31,969 bases of DNA from CAZWRK01 sp964635875 (GCA_964635875.1 CAZWRK010000048.1:1-31969); one strand, 5' to 3'. Numbered from the stretch's first letter, positions 1 to 9,863 are shown. The notes: generated from the letters alone by a model not told the origin. Made by a program: numbers and translations.

Positions 1-14
1 AACATATTAACCCC

Positions 15-875
15 TTAATTTCGCTTCCGATTATTATAACCAAACGTTGGGCCAAACATCCCAAACTGTTTTAGGCGTTCATAGTCTTGCTGAGTTTGCT
101 GATTTTTTAGTGAGTCATAGGCCTGTGAAAGCGCAGGTAGCGTCTCTTGATTCGACTTACTGATTAAATTAACAAGGTTGTTATATTGATCTTCAACTGA
201 CTTTGCTTTGTCAGCTATACCCTGAGACTTAGAAATAAGCGCACTATCTAGCGCCTTTTCTCCAGCGGAGTATCCACCGCGACCTTCTTTTTTAAATTGG
301 TTCTGTAGTCTGGAACCGATCATTGACGCATAATCTTTATTTGCGTCTAAAACATTTTGGTTAACGGCAACTGGTGAGGTGTATGGGTTTGAAATGTTGG
401 CCCATTTAACGACCTTATTTAATTCTTGCTCTAAACCAAAGTCTCCAGCGTTTCTTGCGTTAACAAGGTTGGAGTATTCAGTTGTAGTGTTGCCTTTATC
501 AGCCGCATACATCGGAGCAGCTAGCTTTGAAGCGGCGTCAATTCCAGCTTGAGCGACAGCTTGATCAGCTTTGAACCTGTCTTGTCTTTGGGCCACATCA
601 CCAGCTACACGGCTAGCCTCGGATTGAATATCGCCTTGAGCCTTGTCCATAAACGTCTTGGCTCTAGCGACAGCTCCTTGACTACCGCCTTTTAGGTATT
701 CGTTGATGCCAGCAAAGGGCGAGCTACCACCCGTTCCACGTGGAACACCTGCAGACTGAACGGCTCCGGGGGTAACCACACCACCACCGCCAAGAAGATC
801 AGTAGTACCTTGACCGCCTACCCCTTGTACCGCCTGCTCTTCTTTTAATTTGTCCTGCGCTGTAAGCGTTGCCAT
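15..875 (-). CDS. internal virion / structural protein candidate, 286 aa
   Basis: I do not recognise a named family. The product is Gln/Ala/Ser/Gly-rich and largely predicted helical after residue 60, with a Gly-rich N-terminus (about residues 18-50) and a basic, Asn-rich C-terminus ending in NNRKRN. This composition and its place at the distal end of the tail genes resemble podovirus internal virion (ejection) proteins. The start is supported by AAGGGG six bases upstream of ATG. It lies 9 nt downstream of the 125-aa gene in the same leftward transcript. On a circular map the next leftward gene would be the partial internal virion gene at the right edge of the window. Role inferred from position and composition only. 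Confidence 0.6.
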   Translation of the reverse strand: MATLTAQDKLKEEQAVQGVGGQGTTDLLGGGGVVTPGAVQSAGVPRGTGGSSPFAGINEYLKGGSQGAVARAKTFMDKAQGDIQSEASRVAGDVAQRQDRFKADQAVAQAGIDAASKLAAPMYAADKGNTTTEYSNLVNARNAGDFGLEQELNKVVKWANISNPYTSPVAVNQNVLDANKDYASMIGSRLQNQFKKEGRGGYSAGEKALDSALISKSQGIADKAKSVEDQYNNLVNLISKSNQETLPALSQAYDSLKNQQTQQDYERLKQFGMFGPTFGYNNRKRN

Positions 876-884
876 TTCATCCCC

Positions 885-1262
885 TTATTTTAGTAGTAAG
901 ATTAGTGTGCAGGTAGCGGTAGTCGCGCCTGAGAGTTGGACCGTCACGTTCACCTGAGAGGTCTTTGCGTTCTCCCATGTGAACCCAGTAACCATCGCAC
1001 CACCGGAGTTCACAAGCAGGCACCCAAGGACCTGAGCATTCGTCTGAGTTCCTATGGTTTTTTGAGTGTTATGCGTAAGCTCTACAGTAACGGTCGTGCT
1101 GTAGAAATTATCCGCGAAAGTAAGCCGTCCTGAAACAGCTAAGTACATTTTTTCTAAGTAATCATTAAGAGGCGCCAAGAGATTGTCGAGCCATGACGGT
1201 AAGTTCTTACTCGACTGGTCAATGCTTTCTTTAGATATCCTTTTGACGACACTTAACTTCAT
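885..1262 (-). CDS. small tail-associated protein, 125 aa
   Basis: The N-terminal half has an amphipathic helical segment with the motif LPSWLDNLLAPLNDYLE (about residues 21-37). This resembles short proteins that sit just downstream of the nozzle gene in many podoviruses. The C-terminal half is Thr/Val-rich and looks like a beta-sandwich. Its ATG overlaps the stop of the 900-aa nozzle gene by 4 nt, which implies translational coupling, and GAGG lies just upstream. A virion protein of the tail or fibre assembly is likely. The exact role is unknown. Confidence 0.65.
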   Translation of the reverse strand: MKLSVVKRISKESIDQSSKNLPSWLDNLLAPLNDYLEKMYLAVSGRLTFADNFYSTTVTVELTHNTQKTIGTQTNAQVLGCLLVNSGGAMVTGFTWENAKTSQVNVTVQLSGATTATCTLILLLK

Positions 1263-3961
1263 CGTGTGGACCTCTCAGCTACGATCTCATGATCATACGC
1301 TACGCCACCAACAGACATGCGTTCACCACCAACCTGATGCTTAACGCCAACAGACATGGTCCTACTGTAGACCATCGTCTTAGGTACGTATGTCGTGTAT
1401 CTCTGAGTGCCTGGTGAACCACCCCATAGAGACCCCCAAGGAGCGTCACCCCAAAGAGCTATCTCCGCATCCACCTGTCTCTCTTGCTCGTTGAAATCAA
1501 CGTCAGTCCTGAATGTAATATAAAGACGACTCGCAGCACTAGATTGCTCAATCGTGTCAGCAAGTACCGACACCTGATACACGCGCTTAAGCATCCCAGG
1601 AGCTCCAGCCGTCCAAGAGTTCCACTCGATGTCCATTGGAATTCCAGGCTTAATTACAGCAGCACCCTCAACACCACTAGGTACAGTCTGGTTAACCGTC
1701 ACCGTATAAGGAGACGAGGCAACATCAACCGATAGAATAATGAGCTCATACTCACCAGATGGGCCGTCAGTAATAACGTCGCCCTCTTTAGGAGCCACCG
1801 CCGCAGTGTAAGTCACCTGATCACCGCTCACGCTTGTAATCGTGATGTCATACTGAGCGTCAAAATAATCAGAGCTCGTGAAGTCCTTACGCTCTTTATA
1901 AACCTTATGAATCGTTGGAATCCCAAAGTATAGCTTATCATCACTGGGAAGAACTACTGCACCAGAGAGTGCATGCGTCCATCTCGTCCACGCCTTAGTG
2001 AAAGCATTATAGACATAAGTTTGATTGGGTGTCGTGTCAGTCGAGAGAGTTGGAACACTTAATAAATAGCTTCGATCCGACTCATAGCCAGCACCAACAC
2101 CAAGACCCACTGTCCCGGTGTAATCAAACCCAAGAAGTGGCAGCACGTTTGGCTCAATGTCTCTAGATACCACCGAAACCGAGGTGTCACTAATCGCAAC
2201 CACACCCTGGTTAGACAACCCAAGCACAACGTTAGCAAGTGTCGCCCAACTCTCAGGAGCAATAGAGAACACAGTCAAATCAATTGCCGCCACAGAGAAT
2301 GGCGCCGTCTCACCCGAGATCCTATAAACACCTTTATCTGTGACTACGATGACAGAGTCACGAAGCGCAAAGACTCTATGAATCGTCGAGTTTTTAGGTC
2401 CAACCTGTAAGAAGTTTAAAGCAGGAACCGCTTCAAGCTCCTGATACTTCGAGTAGTAAACATAGTTTGTATTGGCATCGTTCGATGACGTTGTGCTAGC
2501 TGTCGCTGTCGTCCCAACTTCAGGGAAAAAGGTGCCAGAGATATCCGCGCTCGTGGTTACTTCAAACTCAGGTGTTGCATACGATCTAGCAACTATAGCT
2601 ATTCTGCCAGGTAGATCACTAGATCCACTCACATAATACGCATATGTCTGCGTGTTGGTGCTGCTGGTATTTACGTTGTAAACTATACTATTTGCTATTT
2701 GCTCAATAATAGCGCTAGTGGCGGTAAGCGTATAATCTACACCAATCTGGTTAAGACCAAACGTAGCGCTACCCTTAAAACTAAACGTTTGAGATCCGAT
2801 GGTTAACGTGGTTGACGTTACAAATATCAACGTTGTGGTACCACTTGCCGATGCATTGGTTGAAAGCGTAATCGTTGTGTCTGTAGAACTTGATACCGTT
2901 GGCGTTCCAGGAGTAAATCCCGTTCCACCCCAGAGCACGGAGCCATTTGGTGGTTTAAAATCATCGCTTGATACCGTAACGGTTGGCGACCCCGACACCG
3001 TAGTGGCTTCTATAGCTATTAAAATCTTGTCGGGATTTACAAGCGTAAGATTTAAAGACTGCTTTGAATACGTGTTTGCATAAAACATGTAGTTTGATTT
3101 GTACAAACACGTATCAACACAAGCTGGCGGCTCGTTGTTTGATTGAGCGATTCCCTCTTGTGACTCATTGGTATAAAGCGGTGTGCCGTTTTCCACGAGA
3201 CTATATGGAGTTACATCGTAAAAAAAACCGGTACCGTTTGTTATGTCGTCATCAGTAATAACCACTGTGTTAACTAACACCATCTCGTCGTTTGGGGTTC
3301 CGGTCACTGTTGCAGATCTGTAAACCTCCATGGAGTAGTCTGTAGTAATAGAATCAGGGAGTAATGCGGTCACTAATACACCAGCCGCAGACCCAGACGT
3401 GTTCTCTAGTGTCGTAATAGCCGATGGGGCACTCCTGTAAAAATTGTTATTACTATCGCGATATGTAAAACAAACCCTGTAGGCTACTGAGTCACCATTA
3501 GGTAACCAGTCATCACCAACGACCCCACTAACAAAAGCTTCAAGTAAAACCATCATGGGCTGAGGAACCCCAGCCGATCTTGCTGCGGTACCAGAGACAT
3601 CACCAATAACTTTAACCCCGGCGCTAGTTGTGACGTAGAGGTTGTTGTTGGCTTCCAAGCCCTTCATCAAATAACCATCTGGTGATGTGTAAGTCCCAGA
3701 GTATGCCGCAAACGTACCAGAGCCGTTGTCATAGACAATCGTGTCATTTTGAAGGTGAGAAAGCACACGGTTTGAGTAAGTAAAGAACCTATAAGGCTCT
3801 GCTCCAAGGCTCCCGTAACTCTCATAACCTCGGCGGTTCTCTACAATGTTCTCTCGTCTCACAACCGCGTTGTCAGCTTGCACAAGTGCGCCATCGACAA
3901 CAGTCATCGAGTTGTACTGAGTGACCAATCCTACGTTTTTAGTAACTACCGCCTGAGGCAT
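1259..3961 (-). CDS. tail nozzle protein (T7 gp12 / tail tubular protein B-like)
   Basis: This 900-aa protein starts with an N-terminal segment about matching source locations to values (MPQAVVTKNVGL) typical of phage nozzle or stabilisation proteins. It continues as a long beta-rich chain. Residues around 560-640 read like propeller blades (RVFALRDSVIVVTDKGVYRI, then a GLSNQGVVAIS repeat), a pattern known from T7 gp12-like nozzles. It is inferred to close the tail tube and retain packaged DNA. It follows the adaptor gene by 3 nt, and that adaptor-nozzle order is standard for podoviruses. There is no strong Shine-Dalgarno, so coupling to the upstream gene is likely. Family assignment rests on length, order and motif style, not on an alignment. 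Confidence 0.75.
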   Translation of the reverse strand: MPQAVVTKNVGLVTQYNSMTVVDGALVQADNAVVRRENIVENRRGYESYGSLGAEPYRFFTYSNRVLSHLQNDTIVYDNGSGTFAAYSGTYTSPDGYLMKGLEANNNLYVTTSAGVKVIGDVSGTAARSAGVPQPMMVLLEAFVSGVVGDDWLPNGDSVAYRVCFTYRDSNNNFYRSAPSAITTLENTSGSAAGVLVTALLPDSITTDYSMEVYRSATVTGTPNDEMVLVNTVVITDDDITNGTGFFYDVTPYSLVENGTPLYTNESQEGIAQSNNEPPACVDTCLYKSNYMFYANTYSKQSLNLTLVNPDKILIAIEATTVSGSPTVTVSSDDFKPPNGSVLWGGTGFTPGTPTVSSSTDTTITLSTNASASGTTTLIFVTSTTLTIGSQTFSFKGSATFGLNQIGVDYTLTATSAIIEQIANSIVYNVNTSSTNTQTYAYYVSGSSDLPGRIAIVARSYATPEFEVTTSADISGTFFPEVGTTATASTTSSNDANTNYVYYSKYQELEAVPALNFLQVGPKNSTIHRVFALRDSVIVVTDKGVYRISGETAPFSVAAIDLTVFSIAPESWATLANVVLGLSNQGVVAISDTSVSVVSRDIEPNVLPLLGFDYTGTVGLGVGAGYESDRSYLLSVPTLSTDTTPNQTYVYNAFTKAWTRWTHALSGAVVLPSDDKLYFGIPTIHKVYKERKDFTSSDYFDAQYDITITSVSGDQVTYTAAVAPKEGDVITDGPSGEYELIILSVDVASSPYTVTVNQTVPSGVEGAAVIKPGIPMDIEWNSWTAGAPGMLKRVYQVSVLADTIEQSSAASRLYITFRTDVDFNEQERQVDAEIALWGDAPWGSLWGGSPGTQRYTTYVPKTMVYSRTMSVGVKHQVGGERMSVGGVAYDHEIVAERSTR

Positions 3962-3964
3962 AGA

Positions 3965-4933
3965 TCACCATACCCCGAAAGGACCGCGGAAGACGCCATA
4001 CCCAGATTGGTATGCACTAATTCCGTAGTTGTCATTCAATGTCTCAACTTGATCTTCAACCCTATTGCCAATCATTCGCTTCATATCAGCGATCTGACTC
4101 TCAAGCTTTTGAACAGCCATCTGGTAACCAACTTGATCCTTGATTGCCATCATGATCCTAGCTTGCGCTGCCTGAACAAGAATTGGATGAAACTCTTGAG
4201 GAATCATCGGAATGTTCGCTTGTCCAGCTAAGCATATGAAATCACCTACCTGAGGAAGTACGGTCGATCCATCTTCACCAAGAAGCGCCGAAGTAGCGCA
4301 CTCAATTGTGGTCGACGAACTTCCTGTTGTAGTCACATCGGTCACCCAAAGCATGAACGGAGACTCATGACTAAGAATGTCGATTGCTCCACCGGCTCCA
4401 AGAGCACCAGAAATGTCGTTATCTACTGTGAATGTAGTAGTTCCACCCACAGAGTTAATCGCTGTAATCGCAGCTACCGAGGTTGTAAGCACCAACTGAT
4501 TGGGCCTTGAGTAGTACCACATCTCGATCGATCCGCCGCCGCTTGGTGTTGGATAGAGCACGATCTCATCACCAAACACATAGAACTGTCTGCTGGTGCC
4601 AGTTGATGTACTTGAGTACTGCGCGAGATCCTTAATTGGCTTTCTATAGAGTTGATACCTGCCACCAGAGTCATCCACATAAAACACATGCTTTAGGGAG
4701 TTCCCTATGGCTCGCCCTGGGATAGGATACTTCGATTGATTTGCTACAATGGGAGTCGTAGTCCGAGCTAAGAAGTAGTCCTCTCTCACGGCTTCGATGG
4801 CAGGTACTATCTTCATTTGGAACTCTTCGTTAACAAAACGAAGCAAATCAGTTTCAGTCTCGGTCACCGATGACGTGGGGTATAACGCTTGAGCCTGTAT
4901 GGCTGTAAGTAATGTGTCCGTCGTGTAGTACAT
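3965..4933 (-). CDS. head-tail adaptor (tail tubular protein A-like), 322 aa
   Basis: The N-terminal helical region (ETDLLRFVNEEFQMKIVPAI, then FLARTT) and the following YPIPGRAIGNSLKHV segment are typical of podovirus adaptor proteins that bind the portal underside. The C-terminus has a helix bundle (VQAAQARIMMAIKDQVGYQMA) of the kind these adaptors use. The middle, about residues 165-235, is a Thr/Gly-rich beta insertion. Length and its position directly before the nozzle gene fit a gp11-like connector. I infer that it joins the portal to the nozzle. The function is not shown by a catalytic motif. Confidence 0.75.
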   Translation of the reverse strand: MYYTTDTLLTAIQAQALYPTSSVTETETDLLRFVNEEFQMKIVPAIEAVREDYFLARTTTPIVANQSKYPIPGRAIGNSLKHVFYVDDSGGRYQLYRKPIKDLAQYSSTSTGTSRQFYVFGDEIVLYPTPSGGGSIEMWYYSRPNQLVLTTSVAAITAINSVGGTTTFTVDNDISGALGAGGAIDILSHESPFMLWVTDVTTTGSSSTTIECATSALLGEDGSTVLPQVGDFICLAGQANIPMIPQEFHPILVQAAQARIMMAIKDQVGYQMAVQKLESQIADMKRMIGNRVEDQVETLNDNYGISAYQSGYGVFRGPFGVW

Positions 4934-4945
4934 CTATCCCCCTAT

Positions 4946-7090
4946 TTAAACAAAGTACGTTAAGTGACAATAAGCAGTATCAGCGGCAAGCGACGGACCA
5001 ACGATAGTTACCGTCCAAACCCCCCCGCCAGTTTTCCCTAAATATGAACAATCTGGGCCAGTAGTTGATACCGTCCCGCCTACAGTAATAGCTCCGGATC
5101 CTACTATATTTTGCTCCCCGTTACCCATTCCTGTAAACGCTACCGGTGTCGAAATCCCGGTATCTGATGGTAATGGAAAACTCACGGCCGTGACCGCTGT
5201 TCCAGCAACTGATGCCTCAATCCTGCACCAAAGATCAACGCGGTTTCCAATCCTTGTAGCCCTGTATTTCTGTGTAATTGTCCCAGAGGGCGCAACACCA
5301 GCGGTCCACGTGAGGGTTCCAAGATCACTCTCAGCTACCTCTTGATAGTGACTAAGTGTTGTCGAACCAGCTCCAGTGTCCTTTACTTTGACACCAGATT
5401 TGAATGTCGAAAGCCCTTCGAAATAGTTCTCTGAAGAGTCATCAACCCTTATGGCGTACTGAGTATTAGTTCCAGATCCACCAGATGCTGTAATAGCCCC
5501 AGAGTCGATTTTGATTCCATATGCCTCGGTGTTCGTTCCACCTGACGCAGTTACACCCGTCTCTTGGATCTTAATACCAACAGCTTCAGAGTTTGCTCCA
5601 CTAGCTTTTACAGAGTTGGTGTTAACCGAAAGAAGATAAGCCTTGTTGTTAAGAAGTGATCCACCAGATCTGATTCGATCCGCATAAATACCTTGAGCAA
5701 CGTGGTCAAAATCAGCATTCCATGGAGTAACAAAATCGTAGGCGCTGATCACATAGAGCTGAATACCTTTTGCGAGCATGATCGCGTTATTTGTCCCCGT
5801 GGTTATAGGGAATAAATACGCATACATCCCGCTAGCCTCACGCATGAGGTTCCTGGTCTGCACACTTGAATAGTTGGCATACACACCGGGATAGCTGTCT
5901 CCGCTTATATATGTAGATTCGTCTAGGTATGAATTGGCATTCACATAAAGGATTGCAACACCTCCGGTATTTGTGTCGCTAATATGAACCGAGTGAACAG
6001 CCGCCGCGTAAGACTCATGATATGAGCCATCTGTAATTGTGGCATCTAGTAGTGCACCAATGATACACTTTGCATCTGTAGTTCCACCGCCATCTACAGC
6101 TTTTTCACCGTAAATACTTACAGCCAGCGTATCAGATGACCCAAAGTTCATTGATTGGAATGTAGCGCTAACACTTGTGGCGCCATCATAGATAGAGCCC
6201 GCAAAATAACTAGGCTCTGTTGCTACGCTATAGATCGCAAACGAGTCACCGGTTCCTCGTTGGTCAATATTGTTATCAATATAAATGCCATAGGCCGAGT
6301 TACTTACGCTTGAACCGTAAGCCTTAGCTCCCGCCAAATACAACCCATAGGCGGCTCTAGACGATGCGCTGTCATCGGTTACCGTATCAACAGCGGTAGC
6401 TACGTAATTATACATACCCATTACTGTGTTAATTGATCCCGTAGTATCTACCGGAGTCAGATAATTTTGAATACCAGTTATAGAAGAAACTGGAACGTAT
6501 GGCGTGGCGTTGTTGATCATGCCATTTACCGTTGAGCCATCAAAAACACCCGCCTCAAGAAGTATTCTATTATAGATGGCAATAACCGAGTCTACCGACC
6601 CACCAGTTACACCCACCGGAGAGTGCACAAAGTTCATCATCGCATAGACCGACTCAAACAATCTTGAACCACTAAAGTAAATATAATGAGACCCTGCCGA
6701 TAATGTTCCTGATTCGCTTACTGCTTTTTCGCCAATATCGAAGGAATTAAATGTAACAGTTTCTGTTCCAGCAAATGGCCAAACCCCAGGGATTGAGTCG
6801 GTTCCAAAATACGCCGTAGCGAGGGTGCTTGGTAGGTTACCAACCACAACCTTATTTCCCGATGGGTCGATGGTTACATAGGTTGTATCATTGGCCTCTA
6901 GACTCACGGCAAAATTGTCGTTCGACCCTATACTGAATGCCTCACCAAAGGAGTTTCCGTTCTTCCTGATGAAGTTACCTGAATCAATCGCAAGTTCATC
7001 AATAGCAGCCTGGACGTTGGTTGCCACTAATCCACTAAATGTATTGTCATAAGGAACAAGTGCCGCTAATTGCCAGTTAGATATAGCCAT
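4946..7090 (-). CDS. tail fibre / receptor-binding protein, 714 aa
   Basis: The N-terminus contains a phrase common in phage fibres (NTFSGLVATNVQAAIDEL, about residues 16-33), used as an attachment or trimerisation region. The body is rich in Ser/Thr/Gly/Tyr with degenerate beta-strand repeats, for example two copies of AYGI-type units near residues 515-550. The C-terminal 130 residues look like a compact beta domain ending CHLTYFV. Its stop overlaps nothing, but its start overlaps the stop of the upstream 126-aa gene by one base (TAATG). It probably binds the host surface. Depolymerase activity cannot be judged from sequence. Confidence 0.7.
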   Translation of the reverse strand: MAISNWQLAALVPYDNTFSGLVATNVQAAIDELAIDSGNFIRKNGNSFGEAFSIGSNDNFAVSLEANDTTYVTIDPSGNKVVVGNLPSTLATAYFGTDSIPGVWPFAGTETVTFNSFDIGEKAVSESGTLSAGSHYIYFSGSRLFESVYAMMNFVHSPVGVTGGSVDSVIAIYNRILLEAGVFDGSTVNGMINNATPYVPVSSITGIQNYLTPVDTTGSINTVMGMYNYVATAVDTVTDDSASSRAAYGLYLAGAKAYGSSVSNSAYGIYIDNNIDQRGTGDSFAIYSVATEPSYFAGSIYDGATSVSATFQSMNFGSSDTLAVSIYGEKAVDGGGTTDAKCIIGALLDATITDGSYHESYAAAVHSVHISDTNTGGVAILYVNANSYLDESTYISGDSYPGVYANYSSVQTRNLMREASGMYAYLFPITTGTNNAIMLAKGIQLYVISAYDFVTPWNADFDHVAQGIYADRIRSGGSLLNNKAYLLSVNTNSVKASGANSEAVGIKIQETGVTASGGTNTEAYGIKIDSGAITASGGSGTNTQYAIRVDDSSENYFEGLSTFKSGVKVKDTGAGSTTLSHYQEVAESDLGTLTWTAGVAPSGTITQKYRATRIGNRVDLWCRIEASVAGTAVTAVSFPLPSDTGISTPVAFTGMGNGEQNIVGSGAITVGGTVSTTGPDCSYLGKTGGGVWTVTIVGPSLAADTAYCHLTYFV

Positions 7091-7470
7091 TACACATCCC
7101 TGTTTGCTGTAAAGTAATACTGAACGCTTCCACTAGCAGCCTTAATAAAGATCTGAGTAGCCGCCGCGTTCATGTCCCACTCAATAGACATCCCAGGAGC
7201 TATTCTGTGGTAAGTAGTTCCACCATCGAAGCTAATGTCGAGTCGCAATGTCGTGGTATTATCTATCCCGCACTGAACAAGAACCTCTCTCAGGTTTCCA
7301 GTTGCAGATGTTGGTAAAGCCGTTGGTGTAGTGGTTACCGTACCGGCCTCTGAAACCACCTCAGTGAATCCAGCACTCCCACCAGCGTCAATAAACCGGA
7401 AAGCGTTATTCGTGGAGTCATACGCTAGACGTAACGCCCACTTGTCGTCATACTTTCCGGTTAGACTCAT
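7090..7470 (-). CDS. small beta-rich structural protein, 126 aa
   Basis: The sequence has alternating polar and hydrophobic residues and the segment LREVLVQCGIDNTTTLRLDISFDGGTTYHRI, read here as beta strands. I see no enzyme motif. It sits between two fibre-class genes and is coupled to the downstream fibre through a TAATG stop-start overlap, so it may be a fibre-associated or capsid-fibre protein. The start codon is close to the end of the acidic 118-aa gene (3 nt gap). The identity is unknown. Confidence 0.6.
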   Translation of the reverse strand: MSLTGKYDDKWALRLAYDSTNNAFRFIDAGGSAGFTEVVSEAGTVTTTPTALPTSATGNLREVLVQCGIDNTTTLRLDISFDGGTTYHRIAPGMSIEWDMNAAATQIFIKAASGSVQYYFTANRDV

Positions 7471-7473
7471 GAC

Positions 7474-7830
7474 TTACCCCTTAAGTGCTTTGTATGCTTC
7501 CATCGCCTTCTTCTTTTTAGCGTGGTACTCGTCCATGTCTGGATCGTCTTCACCAAGCATTGAGAATAAACCCTTAGGTTTTACTTCTTTTTCAATCTCA
7601 ACTTTAACCTCAGGCTTTTCGTCTTCCTCTTCTTCTTTCTCTACAACCATCTCTGGAAGCTTGGCCTTCATCTCTACAACCTTAACCTCAGGCTTCTTTG
7701 GTGCTTCTTCTTTTTCTTCTTCTAGATCGCCAACCATTGATTTCATCATCTTGTCAGATGGTGAATCTGGCATCATGTGAAGATGATCTAAAAGTTGCTC
7801 AAGGCTTTTAATTAACATTTCTTGTTTCAT
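7474..7830 (-). CDS. highly charged small protein, 118 aa, unknown
   Basis: The chain begins with a helical leader (MKQEMLIKSLEQLLDHLHMM) and then becomes extremely Glu/Lys/Pro/Val-rich from about residue 36 to 90, with repeats of the form KPEVKVE. The tail is Lys-rich. This low-complexity, probably disordered stretch could be a linker or scaffold-like virion component. It lies between two fibre-class genes with a normal leader (GGAGAAACAAT upstream of ATG). No function is recognised. The antisense frame is also open, but only as a Ser-rich mirror of this bias. Confidence 0.6.
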   Translation of the reverse strand: MKQEMLIKSLEQLLDHLHMMPDSPSDKMMKSMVGDLEEEKEEAPKKPEVKVVEMKAKLPEMVVEKEEEEDEKPEVKVEIEKEVKPKGLFSMLGEDDPDMDEYHAKKKKAMEAYKALKG

Positions 7831-7849
7831 ATTGTTTCTCCGTTAGTTA

Positions 7850-9319
7850 TTAAATTTTATACCCGCTAAACATCGAGGCAGTCGATCCCATTGTTAAAGT
7901 AGAATTTTGGCTACTATTATAATAAGCTGTCACAGTGTCACCGGCCGTTAACGAAACATTAACCGAAACACTGATTGTGTTATCATCACCACTATTCCTT
8001 TGGGTTAGTGCTGAACGCGCAACTGATGTCCCATTTACTTTGATCCCCAGTTGCCCTACCGCTGGAACGGTACTAGCGGCACTAAATACCCTTGCTGTAA
8101 ACTGGTAGTATGCCGTGCTTGGGGCGGTAAACGTATAGGTTGCGGTATTATATGCTGAATCTGTATCGTAAACCTCAGTATCAAACTGAATAGTTGCGTC
8201 TGATGAAGCCGTATAGCTTTGACTGGTCGCCTTGTAGGCTCTAAAGCCCACGTGGGTGTTTGTCGCTGTACCAAGCTGAGACTCCACACCCGAGTCGTTC
8301 AGTATGTACAGCTTACCATCAGATTTAAAATAAACCCTACCGTACCCACTTGCCGGAGTACTTGGCGTACTCATCTCTGGCGTTTCTAAATATGACTTAT
8401 TGTTTAAAAGCCACGATTCAGAGCTTCCGCTTGACATCGTGTACATCTTTTCATCTGACTTAGAATACAAAAGTACACTACCAAACGCTCCGGTTGGCGA
8501 TGAGCCTTGGTGTAAATACTGCAGGTTGTTATAGACGTAACAATTGGTTAAACCTAAACCCTCTGGTAGAGAGTTCCACGTAACAATATAGTCGCTTGTG
8601 CTAAATTGATCGGTAAATTTCAATCTATTGGCGAGAGAATCAAAGCCTATATTGCCGCCACTTGCTGGGACTGAAAAACCATTCAAAATGGTTACACCAC
8701 TGGATACAACCGGCGTTGTTATGTTGGGAGTAGTAAGAGTTTTATTTGTAAGCGTCTGCGTAGATCCAAGATCAACCAAGGTCCGAACAGTACCTGAGTC
8801 GTCTACATGTTTAATGAGATCACTTGTGTCTGAGTAAAGGGTTGTCTTCCCAGATGCCGGGGTCGACGGGGTTGAGCCCTGCTGCGTAAGTGTTACACTT
8901 GTAAGATCGAGACCAGTAATAACCGGGCTTGTAAGCGTCTTATTCGTTAACGTCTGTGCAGTGCTAACATCTACAAGATCAATTCCACCGTAGGTAAGGA
9001 TCCCGTTTGCTCCAGACTTCGGCAAAAGCAAAAGGTTTGCACTATCTCCGGCGTTCCTCCAACCAATAGACTCAGTACTAGCTAACCTTACAAGGCCTGC
9101 TGTAGAGATTGCCGCTGACCGCGATTTATAATAGGCCGATTTTAGTCCAAAACTAGCACCAAAATCAGCGTCAGCAGTAAGCGTAAACGTCCCGCCGTTT
9201 TTCTGAAGCGTTGCTGATGACACCGCTTGAATCCATGCCGTTACTTGTGCACCCCATCCTGTTTCACCAGTCTGTGGGATCGTGTAACTCGTTCCATTTA
9301 CGCTTACTGAGACACTCAT
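7850..9319 (-). CDS. tail fibre with C-terminal C1q/TNF-like domain, 489 aa
   Basis: Two copies of the motif TLTNKTLT (about residues 121-128 and 187-194), followed by SP or TP and an aliphatic strand, are a known signature of phage fibre shafts. Two STPASG linkers also occur (near 152 and 318). From about residue 355 the sequence reads as a C1q-like jelly roll: FRAY, then a strand pattern with YQFTARVF, and a final FSGYKI, matching the usual C1q ending. C1q domains in phage fibres form trimeric receptor-binding heads. The N-terminal 30 residues (VNGTSYTIPQTGETGW) resemble a virion attachment segment. The domain assignment is by eye. Confidence 0.75.
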   Translation of the reverse strand: MSVSVSVNGTSYTIPQTGETGWGAQVTAWIQAVSSATLQKNGGTFTLTADADFGASFGLKSAYYKSRSAAISTAGLVRLASTESIGWRNAGDSANLLLLPKSGANGILTYGGIDLVDVSTAQTLTNKTLTSPVITGLDLTSVTLTQQGSTPSTPASGKTTLYSDTSDLIKHVDDSGTVRTLVDLGSTQTLTNKTLTTPNITTPVVSSGVTILNGFSVPASGGNIGFDSLANRLKFTDQFSTSDYIVTWNSLPEGLGLTNCYVYNNLQYLHQGSSPTGAFGSVLLYSKSDEKMYTMSSGSSESWLLNNKSYLETPEMSTPSTPASGYGRVYFKSDGKLYILNDSGVESQLGTATNTHVGFRAYKATSQSYTASSDATIQFDTEVYDTDSAYNTATYTFTAPSTAYYQFTARVFSAASTVPAVGQLGIKVNGTSVARSALTQRNSGDDNTISVSVNVSLTAGDTVTAYYNSSQNSTLTMGSTASMFSGYKI

Positions 9320-9332
9320 TTAATACCTACCT

Positions 9333-9863
9333 TTAGGTGAACGTTGCGCCAGTTAATAGACTGTATGTAGGAGACACACCACCAGAAAGCGTAGACCCAG
9401 ACGCAGTAATGTGTGTTCCGCCAGTAATAGGAAATCCGTTACCCATAGCGCCATAATCAGCAGCAGTGACCGTAACGACCGGGCCGTTAGAGGTTGCAAC
9501 CAAAATAGTTGATGCGACAGTAGCGTTGATTACGTTCTTAAGGTTAACAGCCGTAAGTGTGTCACTAGCTCCCACGTTGAACTGTTGACCAGTAGCTCCA
9601 GAGGCTACAGCGGTGAATGTAGTACCAGCCACACTACAAGTGTTTGTTGCCACAACACCAGAAAGCGTCAACGTACCAGATGCTTTAGCAACCGAAGCAG
9701 TTGATAACATCAAAGCCGCGTTACCTGGGTCTTGAAACACTTTACCAAGATAGTTTTGAAGATCGTTAACGTAAGCGGCGGTGTTGCCGGTTTGGTTACC
9801 GATATTCTGAGTCAAACCTTGTGAGCCACTCGTGTCATTAATGTAAAGTAATACTTTTGCCAT
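9333..9863 (-). CDS. structural protein downstream of capsid, 176 aa
   Basis: It starts MAKVLLYIND and then has Ala/Thr/Gly-rich beta sequence. A segment around residues 60-140 (TLTLSG, then FTAVASGATGQQFNVG and VTVTAADYGAMGNGFPI) resembles a small beta domain scattered through phage tail and decoration proteins. It follows the major capsid gene and a terminator-like hairpin, which would fit a decoration or fibre-attachment protein made at a different level from capsid. Upstream AAGGAGAT lies before ATG. The function is inferred from position only. Confidence 0.55.
   Translation of the reverse strand: MAKVLLYINDTSGSQGLTQNIGNQTGNTAAYVNDLQNYLGKVFQDPGNAALMLSTASVAKASGTLTLSGVVATNTCSVAGTTFTAVASGATGQQFNVGASDTLTAVNLKNVINATVASTILVATSNGPVVTVTAADYGAMGNGFPITGGTHITASGSTLSGGVSPTYSLLTGATFT

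Noticed and set aside
7331..7780. Rightward Ser-rich 149-aa frame
   Set aside because: Mirror of the Glu/Lys-rich protein at 7474-7830; no start signal.
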